A stretch of DNA of 64,000 bases. Origin: Bradyrhizobium sp. Y36 (GTDB lineage Bacteria; Pseudomonadota; Alphaproteobacteria; Rhizobiales; Xanthobacteraceae). Below, piece by piece: positions 20,017 to 31,117 of the stretch. The position numbers and the translations under genes were made by a program. Every line of letters begins with the position of its first letter. Within the stretch, counting starts at the first letter, position 1. A model generated the notes under the pieces. The model was not told the DNA's origin. It saw only the letters and a program-made list of their open reading frames with translations, and did not search any database. Location of the stretch: the NCBI RefSeq assembly GCF_002531575.1, contig NZ_NWTI01000016.1, positions 124,001 to 188,000 of the forward strand, given 5' to 3'.

Positions 20017-22092
20017 TCACTCCGCTGCGGTCAGCATCTGCCCGGAGGCAAGCCGCGAGCACTCCGCCATCACGGCGGACGCACGCGCGATTGGGTTGGT
20101 CAAATAGAAGTCCTCGACCAGCGGCTTGAACGGCGCCTTCTCCGGCGAGCCGCCCTTCCCCGCCAGCTTCTTGATCTGGTCGGCCGAGCCGGCCTCGATC
20201 TGGTCGAGACGGATCAGATGCGGCACGGCCTTGAACACCGCCTGGCGCAAAGCGGCCAGCGAGTCGTAGCCGAGCTTCTTGCCGAGCGCCTCCGACAATG
20301 CGCGGACGATCGCCCAATCCTCGCGGGCTTCGCCCGGCGGGAACGCGGCGCGGCCCGTCATCTGCACGCGGCCTTCGGTGTTGACGTAGATCGCGGACTT
20401 CTCGGTATAGGCCGCCGCCGGCAGGATGACGTCGGCGCGGTGCGCGCCGCGGTCGCCATGGGTGCCGATATAGACGACGAAGGTGCCGTCGGGGGCGTTG
20501 ATCTCGTCGGCGCCGAGCAGGAACAGCAGGTCCAGCGTGCCGAACGTCGTCATCTGCGCGGCGTTCAGCCCTCCGCCGGTCGCGGAGAAGCCGATATCGA
20601 GCGCACCGACGCGCGAGGCGCTCTCGTGCAGCACGCCAAAGCCGGTCCAGCCGTCCTTGAGCGCACCGACGTCGAGCGCGAGCTTGGCGGCGGCCGCGAG
20701 GATGGCCGCGCCGTCGTGACGCGAGGCCGCGCCCGCGCCGACCAGGATGATCGGGTTCTTGGCGTTCTTGAGCACGTCCATGAAGGAGTGCTTGCCGGCC
20801 GCGAGTTCGCCGAGCGTCTCGGTGCCCGCGCCGAGATGATCGTAATCATAGGTCAGATCGGCCTTGGCGCCGATCACGCCGACCTTGAAGCCGCCGGCAC
20901 GCCAGCGCTTGCGGATGCGGGCGTTGAACACGGCCGCCTCCTTCCGCGGATTGGCGCCGATGATGAGCAGCGCATCCGCCTGCTCGACGCCTGCGAGCGT
21001 CGGGTTGAAGATGTAGGAGCCACGGCCGAGCGCGGGGTCGAAGGCGTCGCCGCCCTGCACCGCCAGATTGCCCGAGCCGAACTTGGCGAGCAGGTCCTTC
21101 AGCGCGAACATCTCCTCGACACCGGCGAGATCGCCGGCGATCGCGCCGATGCGCTTGCCGTCGGTGCGCGCCGCTTTGGCTGCGATCGCGGCAAAGGCCT
21201 CCTGCCAGCTCGCCGCACGCAGCTTGCCGGCTTCACGGACATAGGGCCGGTCGAGGCGCTGGGTGCGCAGGCCGTCGACGACGTGGCGGGTCTTGTCGGA
21301 GATCCACTCCTCGTTCACGGCCTCGTTGATGCGCGGCAGCACGCGCATCACCTCGCGGCCGCGGGTGTCGACGCGGATCGCCGATCCCACGCCGTCCATG
21401 ACGTCGATCGACTGGGTCTTGCCGAGCTCCCAGGGACGGGCGGCAAAGGCATAGGGCTTCGAGGTCAGCGCACCGACCGGGCAGATGTCGACGAGGTTGC
21501 CCTGCAGCTCCGAGGTCAGCGCGTGCTGGAGATAGGTCGTGATCTCCATGTCCTCGCCGCGGCCCGTGGCGCCCATCTCGGGCGCGCCGGCGACTTCCGC
21601 CGAGAAGCGGACGCAGCGCGTGCACTGGATGCAGCGGTTCATCGAGGTCTTGACCAGCGCGCCGAGATATTTGTCCTCGACCGCGCGCTTGTTCTCGGCG
21701 AAGCGGCTGGTGTCGACACCATAGCCCATCGCCTGGTCCTGCAGGTCGCACTCGCCGCCCTGGTCGCAGATCGGGCAGTCCAGGGGATGGTTGATCAGAA
21801 GGAACTCCATCACGCCTTCGCGCGCCTTCTTCACCATCGGCGAACGCGTCGAGATTTCCGGCGGCTCGCCCTTCGGGCCCGGACGGCAGTCGCGCACGCC
21901 CCAGGCGCAGCTCGCGACCGGCTTCGGGCCGCCCTTCACCTCGACGAGGCACATCCGGCAATTGCCGGCGATCGACAGGCGCTCGTGATAGCAGAAGCGC
22001 GGAATCTCGGCACCGGCCGCCTCGCACGCCTGAAGCAGCGTGTATTCGGCAGGCACATCGATCTCTTTGCCGTCGATGATGAGCTTGGTCAT
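20017..22092 (-). CDS. nuoG: NADH-quinone oxidoreductase subunit G
   Basis: 691 residues; the large peripheral-arm iron-sulfur subunit. The N-terminal [2Fe-2S] domain uses Cys34, Cys45 and Cys48 (RFCYHERLS then [10 protein letters not shown]). A His-Cys-liganded [4Fe-4S] region ([20 protein letters not shown]) and [10 protein letters not shown] follow. The rest is the molybdopterin-oxidoreductase-like domain without catalytic function. It lacks the longer C-terminal extension of enterobacterial NuoG, as in mitochondria. It starts 5 bases after the nuoF stop. Confidence 0.96.
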   Translation of the reverse strand: MTKLIIDGKEIDVPAEYTLLQACEAAGAEIPRFCYHERLSIAGNCRMCLVEVKGGPKPVASCAWGVRDCRPGPKGEPPEISTRSPMVKKAREGVMEFLLINHPLDCPICDQGGECDLQDQAMGYGVDTSRFAENKRAVEDKYLGALVKTSMNRCIQCTRCVRFSAEVAGAPEMGATGRGEDMEITTYLQHALTSELQGNLVDICPVGALTSKPYAFAARPWELGKTQSIDVMDGVGSAIRVDTRGREVMRVLPRINEAVNEEWISDKTRHVVDGLRTQRLDRPYVREAGKLRAASWQEAFAAIAAKAARTDGKRIGAIAGDLAGVEEMFALKDLLAKFGSGNLAVQGGDAFDPALGRGSYIFNPTLAGVEQADALLIIGANPRKEAAVFNARIRKRWRAGGFKVGVIGAKADLTYDYDHLGAGTETLGELAAGKHSFMDVLKNAKNPIILVGAGAASRHDGAAILAAAAKLALDVGALKDGWTGFGVLHESASRVGALDIGFSATGGGLNAAQMTTFGTLDLLFLLGADEINAPDGTFVVYIGTHGDRGAHRADVILPAAAYTEKSAIYVNTEGRVQMTGRAAFPPGEAREDWAIVRALSEALGKKLGYDSLAALRQAVFKAVPHLIRLDQIEAGSADQIKKLAGKGGSPEKAPFKPLVEDFYLTNPIARASAVMAECSRLASGQMLTAAE

Positions 22093-22097
22093 GTCTC

Positions 22098-23423
<1,326 letters not shown>

Positions 23424-23438
23424 ATCAGTGCTTTCCGA

Positions 23439-23645
23439 TCAACGAATGGTCTGCTTGTAGGCAAGTCCGGCGGCGCAGACGGCGAAGGTCAGCGCCCAGA
23501 GCAGACTGGATTCCAGCGACGCGTTCAGGCTGAAGCGCTGCAGCAGGAAGATGAAGGCGGCCGCCACGGCGGCATGCAACGCGATGAAGCCCCATCTCTT
23601 CATGGCACCGCTCCCCTGCGCGGAAGGCTGCGAGAGATCACGCAT
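23439..23645 (-). CDS. Small membrane protein between nuoE and nuoF
   Basis: 68 residues if the ATG at 23645 is used. That start makes a TGATG overlap with the nuoE stop and has AAGGAG 8 bases before it. A second in-frame ATG at 23603 (MKRWGFIAL, 54 residues) has its own GGGGAG ribosome-binding site. The protein has one strong helix (ALHAAVAAAFIFLLQRF) and a second near the C-terminus (LLWALTFAVCAAGLAY), so it probably spans the inner membrane twice. No family is recognised. Position and coupling suggest an accessory or assembly factor of complex I. Confidence 0.7.
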   Translation of the reverse strand: MRDLSQPSAQGSGAMKRWGFIALHAAVAAAFIFLLQRFSLNASLESSLLWALTFAVCAAGLAYKQTIR

Positions 23646-24256
23646 CAGGTGATCTCCTTCAGCGTGGTCGGCCCCGAAATCGGCGCCGAGAACTGGCGGC
23701 CGTTCTGCGGGCCGGGCTTGGGCGGATTGCCCGAGGCGAAGCCGTCGAGCACCTTGCCGAAGCTCTCCTTGGTCAGGTCCTCATAGGTGTCCTTGCCGAT
23801 CAGCACCATCGGCGCGTTCACGCAGGCCCCCAAGCACTCGACCTCTTCCCAGCTGAAATTGCCGTCCTTGGACAGGTGGAAGGGCTCGTGATGGATGCGG
23901 TGCTCGCAGACGTGGATCAGATCCTCGGCGCCGCGCAGCCGGCACGGCGTGGTGCCGCAGACCTGGACGTGGGCCTTCTTGCCCACGGGCGCGAGCTGGA
24001 ACATCGTGTAGAAGGTCGCAACCTCGAGCACGCGGATATAGGGCATCTCGAGCATGTCGGCGATGACGCGGATCGCGGCTTCCGAGACCCAGCCGTCGTG
24101 CTGCTCCTGCGCGCGCCAGAGAATGGCGATGACCGCCGAGGCCTGACGTCCCGCCGGATATTTCGCGATCTGCTGCTTGGCGAACGCGAGGTTCTCGTCC
24201 GTGAACGCAAAGCTCGCGGGCTGGACTTCCTTCGGTGCTAATCGGCGAACGGACAT
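23645..24256 (-). CDS. nuoE: NADH-quinone oxidoreductase subunit E
   Basis: 203 residues; the thioredoxin-fold [2Fe-2S] (N1a) subunit of the NADH dehydrogenase module. The four cluster ligands are in [11 protein letters not shown] and [11 protein letters not shown]. It begins with the basic N-terminus typical of alphaproteobacteria ([16 protein letters not shown]). The C-terminal 40 residues are Pro/Gly-rich. It is preceded by a gene unrelated to complex I, 10 bases upstream, and overlaps the following small membrane-protein gene by one base. Confidence 0.95.
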   Translation of the reverse strand: MSVRRLAPKEVQPASFAFTDENLAFAKQQIAKYPAGRQASAVIAILWRAQEQHDGWVSEAAIRVIADMLEMPYIRVLEVATFYTMFQLAPVGKKAHVQVCGTTPCRLRGAEDLIHVCEHRIHHEPFHLSKDGNFSWEEVECLGACVNAPMVLIGKDTYEDLTKESFGKVLDGFASGNPPKPGPQNGRQFSAPISGPTTLKEIT

Positions 24257-24266
24257 CTGTTATCTC

Positions 24267-25232
24267 TCACTGCATGCGGCGCGCGGTTTTCGCATTCAGG
24301 GCTTCGATCCTGTCCTGCCAGAATGCGCTTGCGGTGCCGAAAACGTTGTAGCCGACGTGGGTCGAGACCTTGATGCGGTCGAGGATCGACAGCTCGGTCA
24401 CCGTCTCCATCCGGTTGCTGCGCGGATCGAACACGATCAGCTTCAGCGGGGTCTGCTCGAGGATGTAGCGCGACACCGAATGGTTGCGGTCGCTACCGTG
24501 CTCCTCGCACATGATGACGCTGTCGGCCTGGAGCAGCCGGGCGCCGCCCTTGATCGCCTCGATCTCGACGCCCTCGACGTCGAGCTTGATCAGGTACTTG
24601 CCGCTGGCGGCAATCCTGCCGTCGTCGATGAGATTGTCGAGCGAGATGACCGGCACCTCCTCGCCGCCCGCCGAGGGATCGCCGGCGATGCTGAAGGCCT
24701 CGTGCTTGGTCCCGGACAGACGCGCGGTGCCGCGGGTGGCGCCGATCGCGCATTTCAGGGTCTCGAAGCGACCAGCGTTGACGCGGGCGTTGTTGGCGAG
24801 CTTCGGATAGTTCTGCCCCGACGGCTCGATCGCGATCGCCTTGTGCGAGCCGAACGGCTTGCTCGACACCAGCACCGACCAGTAGCCGTAATTGGCACCG
24901 CAATCGAGCAGCGTGTAGTCGACGTCGATGCTGTCGGCGAACAGCAGCTCGAGCTCGTCCTCGTAATTGTAGGAGCGGTTGAGCAGCTTGCTCCAATAGC
25001 CGTCGCCATAGGGGAATTCGAACACGGCGTCGGGATTGAGCCTGATCGCGATGTTGCGCTCGGGCAGCGTCTTCCGCAGCAAATTCGCGCAGGCGATGTA
25101 GCCCATATGCGAGAAGTGCGAGGAGATCTTCGATCCCGTCACCAGGGCCAAGGCAGCCGTCCGCTCCCACAGGTTGGCCCCTTCCAGGGCTCCCGAGGCG
25201 CGGTCGAACTGGATTGGCGCCTGCTGCCCCAT
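24267..25232 (-). CDS. FkbM-family methyltransferase inserted in the nuo operon
   Basis: 321 residues. The ATG at 25232 forms a TGATG overlap with the nuoD stop, and the gene ends 10 bases before nuoE, so it is a genuine operon member. The Rossmann-type S-adenosylmethionine motif LLDCGANYGYWS lies at residues 108-119. A second conserved FkbM block, LIKLDVEGVEIEAIKGG, follows near residue 240. FkbM enzymes O-methylate sugars, macrolides and other small molecules, and the target here is unknown. No membrane helix or signal is visible, so it acts in the cytoplasm. It is not a subunit of complex I in any organism I know of. Confidence 0.88.
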   Translation of the reverse strand: MGQQAPIQFDRASGALEGANLWERTAALALVTGSKISSHFSHMGYIACANLLRKTLPERNIAIRLNPDAVFEFPYGDGYWSKLLNRSYNYEDELELLFADSIDVDYTLLDCGANYGYWSVLVSSKPFGSHKAIAIEPSGQNYPKLANNARVNAGRFETLKCAIGATRGTARLSGTKHEAFSIAGDPSAGGEEVPVISLDNLIDDGRIAASGKYLIKLDVEGVEIEAIKGGARLLQADSVIMCEEHGSDRNHSVSRYILEQTPLKLIVFDPRSNRMETVTELSILDRIKVSTHVGYNVFGTASAFWQDRIEALNAKTARRMQ

Positions 25233-26428
25233 CACCGATCGACCTCTCCGAACACGATGTCGAGCGAACCGAGGATCGCCGAGACGTCGGCGAGCAGATG
25301 GCCGCGGCAGATGTGGTCCATGGCCTGCAGATGCGCAAAACCCGGCGCGCGGATCTTGCACTTGTAGGGCTTGTTGGTGCCGTCGGAGACGAGAAACACG
25401 CCGAACTCGCCCTTGGGCGCCTCGACCGCGGCGTAGACCTCGCCGGCCGGGACGTGGACGCCTTCGGTGTAGAGCTTGAAGTGATGGATCAGCGCTTCCA
25501 TCGAGCGCTTCATCTCGCCGCGGCGCGGCGGTGCGACCTTGTTGTCCTCGACCACGACGGGGCCCTTGCCGTCGGGCGCGTTCAGCTTCTGGATGCACTG
25601 CTTCATGATGCGCACGGACTGGCGCATCTCTTCCATGCGGATCAGATAGCGGTCGTAGCAGTCGCCGTTCTTGCCGATCGGAATGTCGAAATCCATCTCG
25701 GCATAGCATTCATAGGGCTGCGACTTGCGCAGGTCCCAGGCCGCGCCCGAGCCGCGCACCATCACGCCCGAGAAGCCCCACTCCCAGGCTTCCTTCAGCG
25801 GCACCACGCCGATGTCGACGTTGCGCTGCTTGAAGATGCGGTTGGCGGTGAGCAGGCGGTCGAGGTCGTCCACGACCTTCAGGAACGGATCGCACCAGGC
25901 CTCGATATCGTCGACCAGCTTCTGCGGCAGATCCTGATGCACGCCGCCGACACGGAAGAAGGCTGCGTGCATGCGGCTGCCCGAGGCGCGCTCGTAGAAC
26001 ACCATCAGCTTCTCGCGCTCTTCGAAGCCCCACAGCGGCGGGGTCAGCGCGCCGACGTCCATCGCCTGCGTGGTGACGTTCAGAAGGTGGGAGAGGATGC
26101 GGCCGATCTCGCAATAGAGCACGCGGATCAGCTGGCCGCGGCGCGGCACCTCGATGCCGAGCAGCTTTTCGGCGGCGAGGCAGAAAGCGTGCTCCTGGTT
26201 CATCGGCGCGACGTAGTCGAGGCGGTCGAAATACGGGATCGCCTGCAGATAGGTCTTCTGCTCGATCAGCTTCTCGGTGCCGCGGTGAAGCAGGCCGATA
26301 TGGGGATCGACGCGGGCAACAACTTCGCCGTCAAGCTCCAGCACCAGACGCAACACGCCGTGCGCGGCCGGATGCTGCGGGCCGAAATTGATGGTGAAAT
26401 TGCGAAGCTGTTCGGGTTGCTCGTTCAT
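25232..26428 (-). CDS. nuoD: NADH-quinone oxidoreductase subunit D
   Basis: 398 residues from ATG at 26428; GAAGG is spaced 7 bases from it, which favours it over an in-frame TTG at 26434. It is the 49-kDa subunit, related to the large subunit of [NiFe] hydrogenase, and shapes the quinone site. [19 protein letters not shown] holds the conserved quinone-site histidine. [16 protein letters not shown] and the C-terminal DIVFGEVDR are invariant family features. nuoC ends just before it and the methyltransferase overlaps its stop. Confidence 0.96.
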   Translation of the reverse strand: MNEQPEQLRNFTINFGPQHPAAHGVLRLVLELDGEVVARVDPHIGLLHRGTEKLIEQKTYLQAIPYFDRLDYVAPMNQEHAFCLAAEKLLGIEVPRRGQLIRVLYCEIGRILSHLLNVTTQAMDVGALTPPLWGFEEREKLMVFYERASGSRMHAAFFRVGGVHQDLPQKLVDDIEAWCDPFLKVVDDLDRLLTANRIFKQRNVDIGVVPLKEAWEWGFSGVMVRGSGAAWDLRKSQPYECYAEMDFDIPIGKNGDCYDRYLIRMEEMRQSVRIMKQCIQKLNAPDGKGPVVVEDNKVAPPRRGEMKRSMEALIHHFKLYTEGVHVPAGEVYAAVEAPKGEFGVFLVSDGTNKPYKCKIRAPGFAHLQAMDHICRGHLLADVSAILGSLDIVFGEVDR

Positions 26429-26430
26429 GA

Positions 26431-27045
26431 TCAAACCTTCGGTCCCGCTTTTTCATCCCCCGGAAGGACGGGATAGTCGGCTCCCTCCCACGGCGACAAA
26501 AAGTCGAACTTGCGGAATTCCTGGTTGAGCCGGACGGGCTCGTACACCACCCGCTTCTCCTGGTCGTCGTAGCGGACCTCGACGAAACCGGTGGTCGGGA
26601 AGTCCTTGCGCAGCGGATGGCCTTCGAAACCGTAGTCGGTGAGGATGCGGCGCATGTCGGGATGGCCGACGAAGAACACGCCGTAGAGGTCGTAGGCCTC
26701 GCGCTCGAACCAGTCGGCGCCGGGAAACACCTCGATCAGCGACGGCACCTGCGTGGTCTCGTCGGCCTGGGCCTTGAGGCGGATGCGGGTGTTCAGGGTC
26801 GGTGACAGGAAGTGATAGATCACGTCGAAGCGCTTCTCGCGCGACGGATAGTCCGCGGCCGTGATGTCGGTGAAGTTGATGAAGCGGCAGTTCGGATCGT
26901 CGCGGAGGTACTTGACCACCTCGACGATCTTGCTGGCCTCGACATCAACCGTCAGCTGGTTGAAGGCCACCGAATGACCGGTGGCGGCGCCCGGAAGCGC
27001 GCTCACGATCGTCTGCCCCAGGGCGTCGAGCTTGGCGTCGTCCAT
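26431..27045 (-). CDS. nuoC: NADH-quinone oxidoreductase subunit C
   Basis: 204 residues, starting [15 protein letters not shown] 11 bases after the nuoB stop. It is the 30-kDa peripheral subunit that packs against NuoD. The signature [20 protein letters not shown], followed by [16 protein letters not shown], is the family fingerprint. NuoC and NuoD are separate here, unlike the fused NuoCD of Escherichia coli. The C-terminus runs into [14 protein letters not shown]. Confidence 0.96.
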   Translation of the reverse strand: MDDAKLDALGQTIVSALPGAATGHSVAFNQLTVDVEASKIVEVVKYLRDDPNCRFINFTDITAADYPSREKRFDVIYHFLSPTLNTRIRLKAQADETTQVPSLIEVFPGADWFEREAYDLYGVFFVGHPDMRRILTDYGFEGHPLRKDFPTTGFVEVRYDDQEKRVVYEPVRLNQEFRKFDFLSPWEGADYPVLPGDEKAGPKV

Positions 27046-27056
27046 GACGTAAAACC

Positions 27057-27644
27057 TTAGCGTTCGATGGTGCCGGTGCGCCGGATCTTCTTCTGCAGCA
27101 GCAGCACGCCGTACAGCAGCGCTTCCGCCGTGGGCGGGCAGCCCGGCACGTAGATGTCGATCGGCACGATGCGGTCGCAGCCGCGCACGACCGAGTAGGA
27201 ATAGTGATAGTAGCCGCCGCCATTGGCGCAGGAGCCCATCGAGATGACGTAGCGCGGCTCGGGCATCTGGTCGTAGACCTTGCGCAGCGCGGGCGCCATC
27301 TTGTTGGTCAGCGTGCCGGCGACGATCATCACGTCGGACTGGCGCGGCGAGGCGCGCGGCGCGAAGCCGAAGCGCTCGACGTCGTAGCGCGGCATCGACA
27401 CCTGCATCATCTCGACCGCGCAGCAGGCGAGACCGAAGGTCATCCACATCAACGAGCCGGTGCGGGCCCAGGTGATGAGGTCGTCGGTCGCGGCCACGAA
27501 GAAGCCCTTGTCGGACAGCTCGGAATTGACCTCGAGGAAGAACGGGTCATTGGCTCCGACCGGCCTGCCGGTCGACGGATCCAGGATGCCCTTGGCGGCC
27601 GGCGCGATGACCGGACCGGCGGACGGTGCAGGGTTCAATCCCAT
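27057..27644 (-). CDS. nuoB: NADH-quinone oxidoreductase subunit B
   Basis: 195 residues from [10 protein letters not shown], chosen because AAAGGGG is well spaced; the frame also offers an ATG at 27665. NuoB carries the terminal cluster N2. LACCAVEMM with tandem cysteines, [17 protein letters not shown] and [14 protein letters not shown] give the four ligands. The first 9 bases and the start overlap the end of nuoA by 10 bases. It is the 20-kDa (PSST) homologue at the quinone site. Confidence 0.96.
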   Translation of the reverse strand: MGLNPAPSAGPVIAPAAKGILDPSTGRPVGANDPFFLEVNSELSDKGFFVAATDDLITWARTGSLMWMTFGLACCAVEMMQVSMPRYDVERFGFAPRASPRQSDVMIVAGTLTNKMAPALRKVYDQMPEPRYVISMGSCANGGGYYHYSYSVVRGCDRIVPIDIYVPGCPPTAEALLYGVLLLQKKIRRTGTIER

Positions 27645-28000
27645 TCCAGTGCCCCTTTCTTCCATTCATAGGCGAACCCGACGGTCAGCACGCCGAGGAA
27701 CACCACCATGGACCAGAAGCCGGTCGCGCCAAGCTTGCCGAACGCCACCGCCCAGGGAAACAGGAACGCCACCTCGAGATCGAAGATGATGAAGAGGATG
27801 GCGACCAGGTAGAAGCGGACGTCGAACTTCATGCGCGCGTCGTCGAAGGCGTTGAAACCGCACTCATACGCCGAGAGCTTTTCCGGATCCGGCTGCTGGA
27901 ACGCCACGATGAAGGGCGCGATCAGCAGCACGAGGCCGATGAGACCCGCGACCGCTATAAAGACGACGAGTGGAAGATAGTTCTGCAGAATGCCGCTCAT
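27635..28000 (-). CDS. nuoA: NADH-quinone oxidoreductase subunit A
   Basis: 121 residues with three helices; the first gene of the complex I operon. The conserved loop [20 protein letters not shown], which carries the cysteine that is exposed in the deactive state of the mitochondrial enzyme, is intact. [21 protein letters not shown] holds the conserved acidic residues of TM2. An AAGG ribosome-binding site lies 8 bases before the ATG. The promoter must lie in the 690-base non-coding stretch upstream. Confidence 0.95.
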   Translation of the reverse strand: MSGILQNYLPLVVFIAVAGLIGLVLLIAPFIVAFQQPDPEKLSAYECGFNAFDDARMKFDVRFYLVAILFIIFDLEVAFLFPWAVAFGKLGATGFWSMVVFLGVLTVGFAYEWKKGALEWD

Positions 28001-28691
28001 TGGCGAGCCCTTTTTCCCGCAGCCTCGGGACAGCCACGGATTCGTCCGATTTGGAATTGTTCTGAGCCTTAGCGCAGTGCACCAATGGGCGCAAGGCACG
28101 CTCGTTTTAGGCCCTTTTGCCGCCCCCGGAGCGGTGAAAATCCCGGAATCACCCCGCGTTGGTATGGAGCAGATCGCAGGGCCCAGCAAGGGCGGCCACC
28201 GGTTTTGCAGGGCAGCAGCTCGGAGATTGCGGCGCACGGGCCACGGCCCTGCTTTGCCGTGCTTCGCCCGAGAAAAAGGCGCGGTTTCGGGTGCGGTGGC
28301 GCACCCAAGACGGGCTATCGCCGCCCTCGGGAGCGCCCGGCTGTCACCCCGGCGCCATATTGCCGAAGGTCACCCCGAGCAGCGCCGCCAAACGGCCGGT
28401 GATCGTCACGCTCGCGAGGCGGGAGGCGTTGCCGCAAAGACACCTATCCACAGGCGCAAAGCGATCAGACGAGCCATGCATCGCGCCGGGACCGGCTCGC
28501 CGCCGGCGAGAGCGACGCCAACAGGCGATATATTGCAGTTCGGCCGATCGAGAGAGCGCGGCGGCGGCGATGCCAAGGCCCGCCGCGCGCGCCGCGCCCG
28601 GATGAGCTTCAGGCCGGGGGGCATGGCCGGGAGCTCATCGATCTCGTGGGGGACGATCAGCGGCACCGGACGCCGCCGCCCTCGCCCCTCC
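28001..28691. other. Long non-coding stretch upstream of nuoA
   Basis: About 690 bases with no convincing gene. Open frames on both strands have arginine/proline-rich translations and no matching ribosome-binding site, as expected by chance at this GC content. The first 90 bases contain a plausible nuoA promoter. Local short inverted repeats occur (for example GGCGCGGTTTCGGG and nearby), but I could not identify an RNA gene. It also receives the end of the TonB receptor gene. Confidence 0.5.
28056..28085 (-). promoter_or_regulatory. Candidate promoter of the complex I operon
   Basis: On the minus strand TTGGTG and AACAAT are separated by 18 bases, a fair match to a housekeeping -35/-10 pair. 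Transcription would begin about 45 bases before the nuoA ATG. This is a weak consensus-based call. Confidence 0.3.
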
Positions 28692-30956
28692 TCACCATTT
28701 GTACGAGACGCTGGCGGTGACGCGCCGGCGGTCGCCGTAGAAGCAGGAGGTCGGGAACGAGCAGCTCGCGACGTAGATCTTGTCGGTCAGGTTGACGACA
28801 TTGAGCGCCGTCCGCCAGTTCTGCCATTCGTAATGGAGCGCGAGATCGCCGAGCACCACTGCGGGAACCTCGAGCGTATTGGCCGGATCGGCCCAGGATG
28901 AGCCGACATAGCGCACGCCGCCGCCGACACCGAAGCCCTCGAGCGGCCCGTCCTTGAAGGTGTAGTCGGCCCAGCCCGAGACCAGGAGCTGAGGCGTGTT
29001 GGTCGGCGTCTTGCCGACCAGCGAGGGATCGAGATCCCGGCTGTTGAAGAGATGATAGGCGGTGAACGCGCCGATCAGCTTGAGTTCCCTGGTGGCATTG
29101 GCCACCGCTTCGAGCTCGATGCCGCGCGAGGTCACCTCGCCGGTCTGGTTCAGCAGGATCGGCGTGCCCGCGGTCGTCGCGACATTCTGGCGTTTCAGGT
29201 CGAACACCGAGGCCGTGAAATAGCCGTCGAACCCCTTCGGCGCGACCTTCACGCCGATCTCGGTCTGCTGCCCGGTCTCGGGCAGGAAGAGCTGGTTGCT
29301 GGCGTTGAGACCGATGACCGGATTGTAGCTCGTCGCATAGGAGACATAGGGTGCGATGCCGTTGTCGAAATTGTAGATCAACCCGGCCCGGCCGCTGAAC
29401 TTGCTGTCGTTGCGGCTGGCGACATTGGCCCCGGTGTCGCGCGCGTCCTGCGTCGTCTCGACCCAATCGTTGCGGCCGCTCAGGACCAGCGTGAAGTTGC
29501 CGAGCTTCATCTGGTCCTGGAGATAGGTGCCCGCCTGCTTCTGCGTGATCAAGAAGTTGCGGAACGGCGCGCCGGTCAGCGGAATGTTGAGACCATAGAC
29601 GGGACTGAAGACATTGATCGACGGGACGGTGCCGAAATTGAAGTTCTGGTAGTCGTCGATCTGGTAGCCCTTCAGATCCACGCCGAACAGCATCGTGTGC
29701 CGCACCGGCCCCGTGTTGAAGCGATACTCCAGCTGGTTGTCGAGATTGGCCTGGTTGGCGGTGTTCTTCGCGTACCAGTTATAGCGGCCCATCGTGGCGG
29801 TGTTGATGTTGTCCCAGCCGTTGCCGATGTAACCGCGATAGGTCAGGTCGATATGCGCGAACCGCGCATTCTGCCGGAACGTGAGGTCGTCGGTGAGATT
29901 GCGCTCGAACTGGTAGCCGAGCATCTCCTGCTCGCGCGTGAACTTGTCGACGTTGGGATCGCCGACGAAGAAGCTGGTCGGGATCTTGCCGAACGGCGCG
30001 TTCGTCACCGTGCCCTGGTAGGGCAGGAAGTTGATGCCCCTCGTGTCCGTCTTCGAGGCCGATGCGAGCACCGTGAGGGACGTGTCGGCATCCGGCTTCC
30101 AGGTAAACGACGGCGCGATGAAGTAGTTGTTGTCAGGCGTGAAGTCGACCTGCGTGCCGCCGTTCCTGATCTCGCCGACGACGCGATAGAACAGCTTGCC
30201 GTCCTGCGGCCGGGTCGCGATCGGCCCGCCGACATCGAAGCCGACATAGGCGTTGCCGAAATTGTTGACGCCGGTCTCGATGTAGCGGATCGGCTCGGTG
30301 GGCGGCATCTTGCTGATGACGTTGACGATGCCGCTCGGGCTCGACCCGCCATAGAGCACGGCCGACGGACCGCGCAGGACTTCGACGCGCTCCATGTTGG
30401 ACGGCGGCAGCCGCCAGCTTGCATAGGAGGTGTAGAACAGCTGCATGCCGTCGAGGAACAGTCCGATGTCGTCGGACTTGAAGCCGCGGATCAGCCACCA
30501 GTCGTTGCGCGTGTCGGCGCCGAAGGTCCCTGCCCGTACGCCGGCGGTGTAGCGCAGCACCTCGTCGAGCTTGGTCGGCTTCTGGTCGCGGATCTGCTCG
30601 GCGCCGACCACCGATACCGCCTGCGGCGTCTCCATGATCGGCGTGTTGGTCTTGGTGCCGGAGGAGCTGCGCCCGGCGACGTAACCGTGCACCGGCCCGC
30701 GCGGGGTCTCGACAAAGCCGACATCGCGGCGGGGCTGCGGCTTGGTCCTGTCAGCGGTCTGCTCCGACGCTCGCGGCACGCGGCGCTGAGGCGTCGTCGC
30801 CGCGCGACGGCGCGCTTCCGGCGCGGTGACGGTCACCGACGGCAGGTTTTGCGCACCACTCTGAGCGGATGATTGTGCAAGCGATGCCTGCGGCACCAAG
30901 ACCAAAGCGGACGCGGTCGCCAACACGGCCGACCGCAGCATTCCAAGACTGTTCAA
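28692..30956 (-). CDS. TonB-dependent siderophore receptor
   Basis: 754 residues from a TTG with GGGGTGG upstream; an ATG at 30941 would give 749. It is an outer-membrane gated channel for ferric siderophores (FhuA/FoxA type). Order of features: signal peptide to about residue 27 (ending SLAQ), TonB box LPSVTVTAP, a basic Pro/Arg linker, plug domain (TPQAVSVVGAEQIRDQKP, VLRGPSAVLYGGSSPSGIVN), 22-strand barrel, and a C-terminal aromatic ending YKW. No N-terminal signalling domain is visible. No siderophore biosynthesis genes are nearby, so it probably captures siderophores made by others. Iron regulation is likely; a possible site lies upstream. Confidence 0.93.
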   Translation of the reverse strand: MNSLGMLRSAVLATASALVLVPQASLAQSSAQSGAQNLPSVTVTAPEARRRAATTPQRRVPRASEQTADRTKPQPRRDVGFVETPRGPVHGYVAGRSSSGTKTNTPIMETPQAVSVVGAEQIRDQKPTKLDEVLRYTAGVRAGTFGADTRNDWWLIRGFKSDDIGLFLDGMQLFYTSYASWRLPPSNMERVEVLRGPSAVLYGGSSPSGIVNVISKMPPTEPIRYIETGVNNFGNAYVGFDVGGPIATRPQDGKLFYRVVGEIRNGGTQVDFTPDNNYFIAPSFTWKPDADTSLTVLASASKTDTRGINFLPYQGTVTNAPFGKIPTSFFVGDPNVDKFTREQEMLGYQFERNLTDDLTFRQNARFAHIDLTYRGYIGNGWDNINTATMGRYNWYAKNTANQANLDNQLEYRFNTGPVRHTMLFGVDLKGYQIDDYQNFNFGTVPSINVFSPVYGLNIPLTGAPFRNFLITQKQAGTYLQDQMKLGNFTLVLSGRNDWVETTQDARDTGANVASRNDSKFSGRAGLIYNFDNGIAPYVSYATSYNPVIGLNASNQLFLPETGQQTEIGVKVAPKGFDGYFTASVFDLKRQNVATTAGTPILLNQTGEVTSRGIELEAVANATRELKLIGAFTAYHLFNSRDLDPSLVGKTPTNTPQLLVSGWADYTFKDGPLEGFGVGGGVRYVGSSWADPANTLEVPAVVLGDLALHYEWQNWRTALNVVNLTDKIYVASCSFPTSCFYGDRRRVTASVSYKW

Positions 30957-31066
30957 CGCGCCACCCCAAGCTGCAAGTTCGATGCGTCATGCCGCTTGTC
31001 CCCGGACGGCATGCGCTCAAGGGCGACGCTTATGTGAGGGCGCGAGAATTCCCTAATTGAAAAGAT

Positions 31067-31085
31067 CTTAGAAGGACTCTTAGAA
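31067..31085 (-). promoter_or_regulatory. Candidate iron-control site: direct TTCTAAG repeats
   Basis: TTCTAAG occurs twice, 12 bases apart, about 110-130 bases upstream of the TonB receptor start. TTCTAA resembles a half-site of the iron control element bound by Irr in rhizobia, as I remember it. The copies are direct and not inverted, so the match is partial. Confidence 0.3.
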
Positions 31086-31117
31086 CCGATCCAACATGTC
31101 GAGAGATCGCTGCGAGA

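Noticed and set aside
28159-28666. Open frames in the gap upstream of nuoA
   Set aside because: Arginine-rich translations with no ribosome-binding site and no family; they look like chance frames at high GC.
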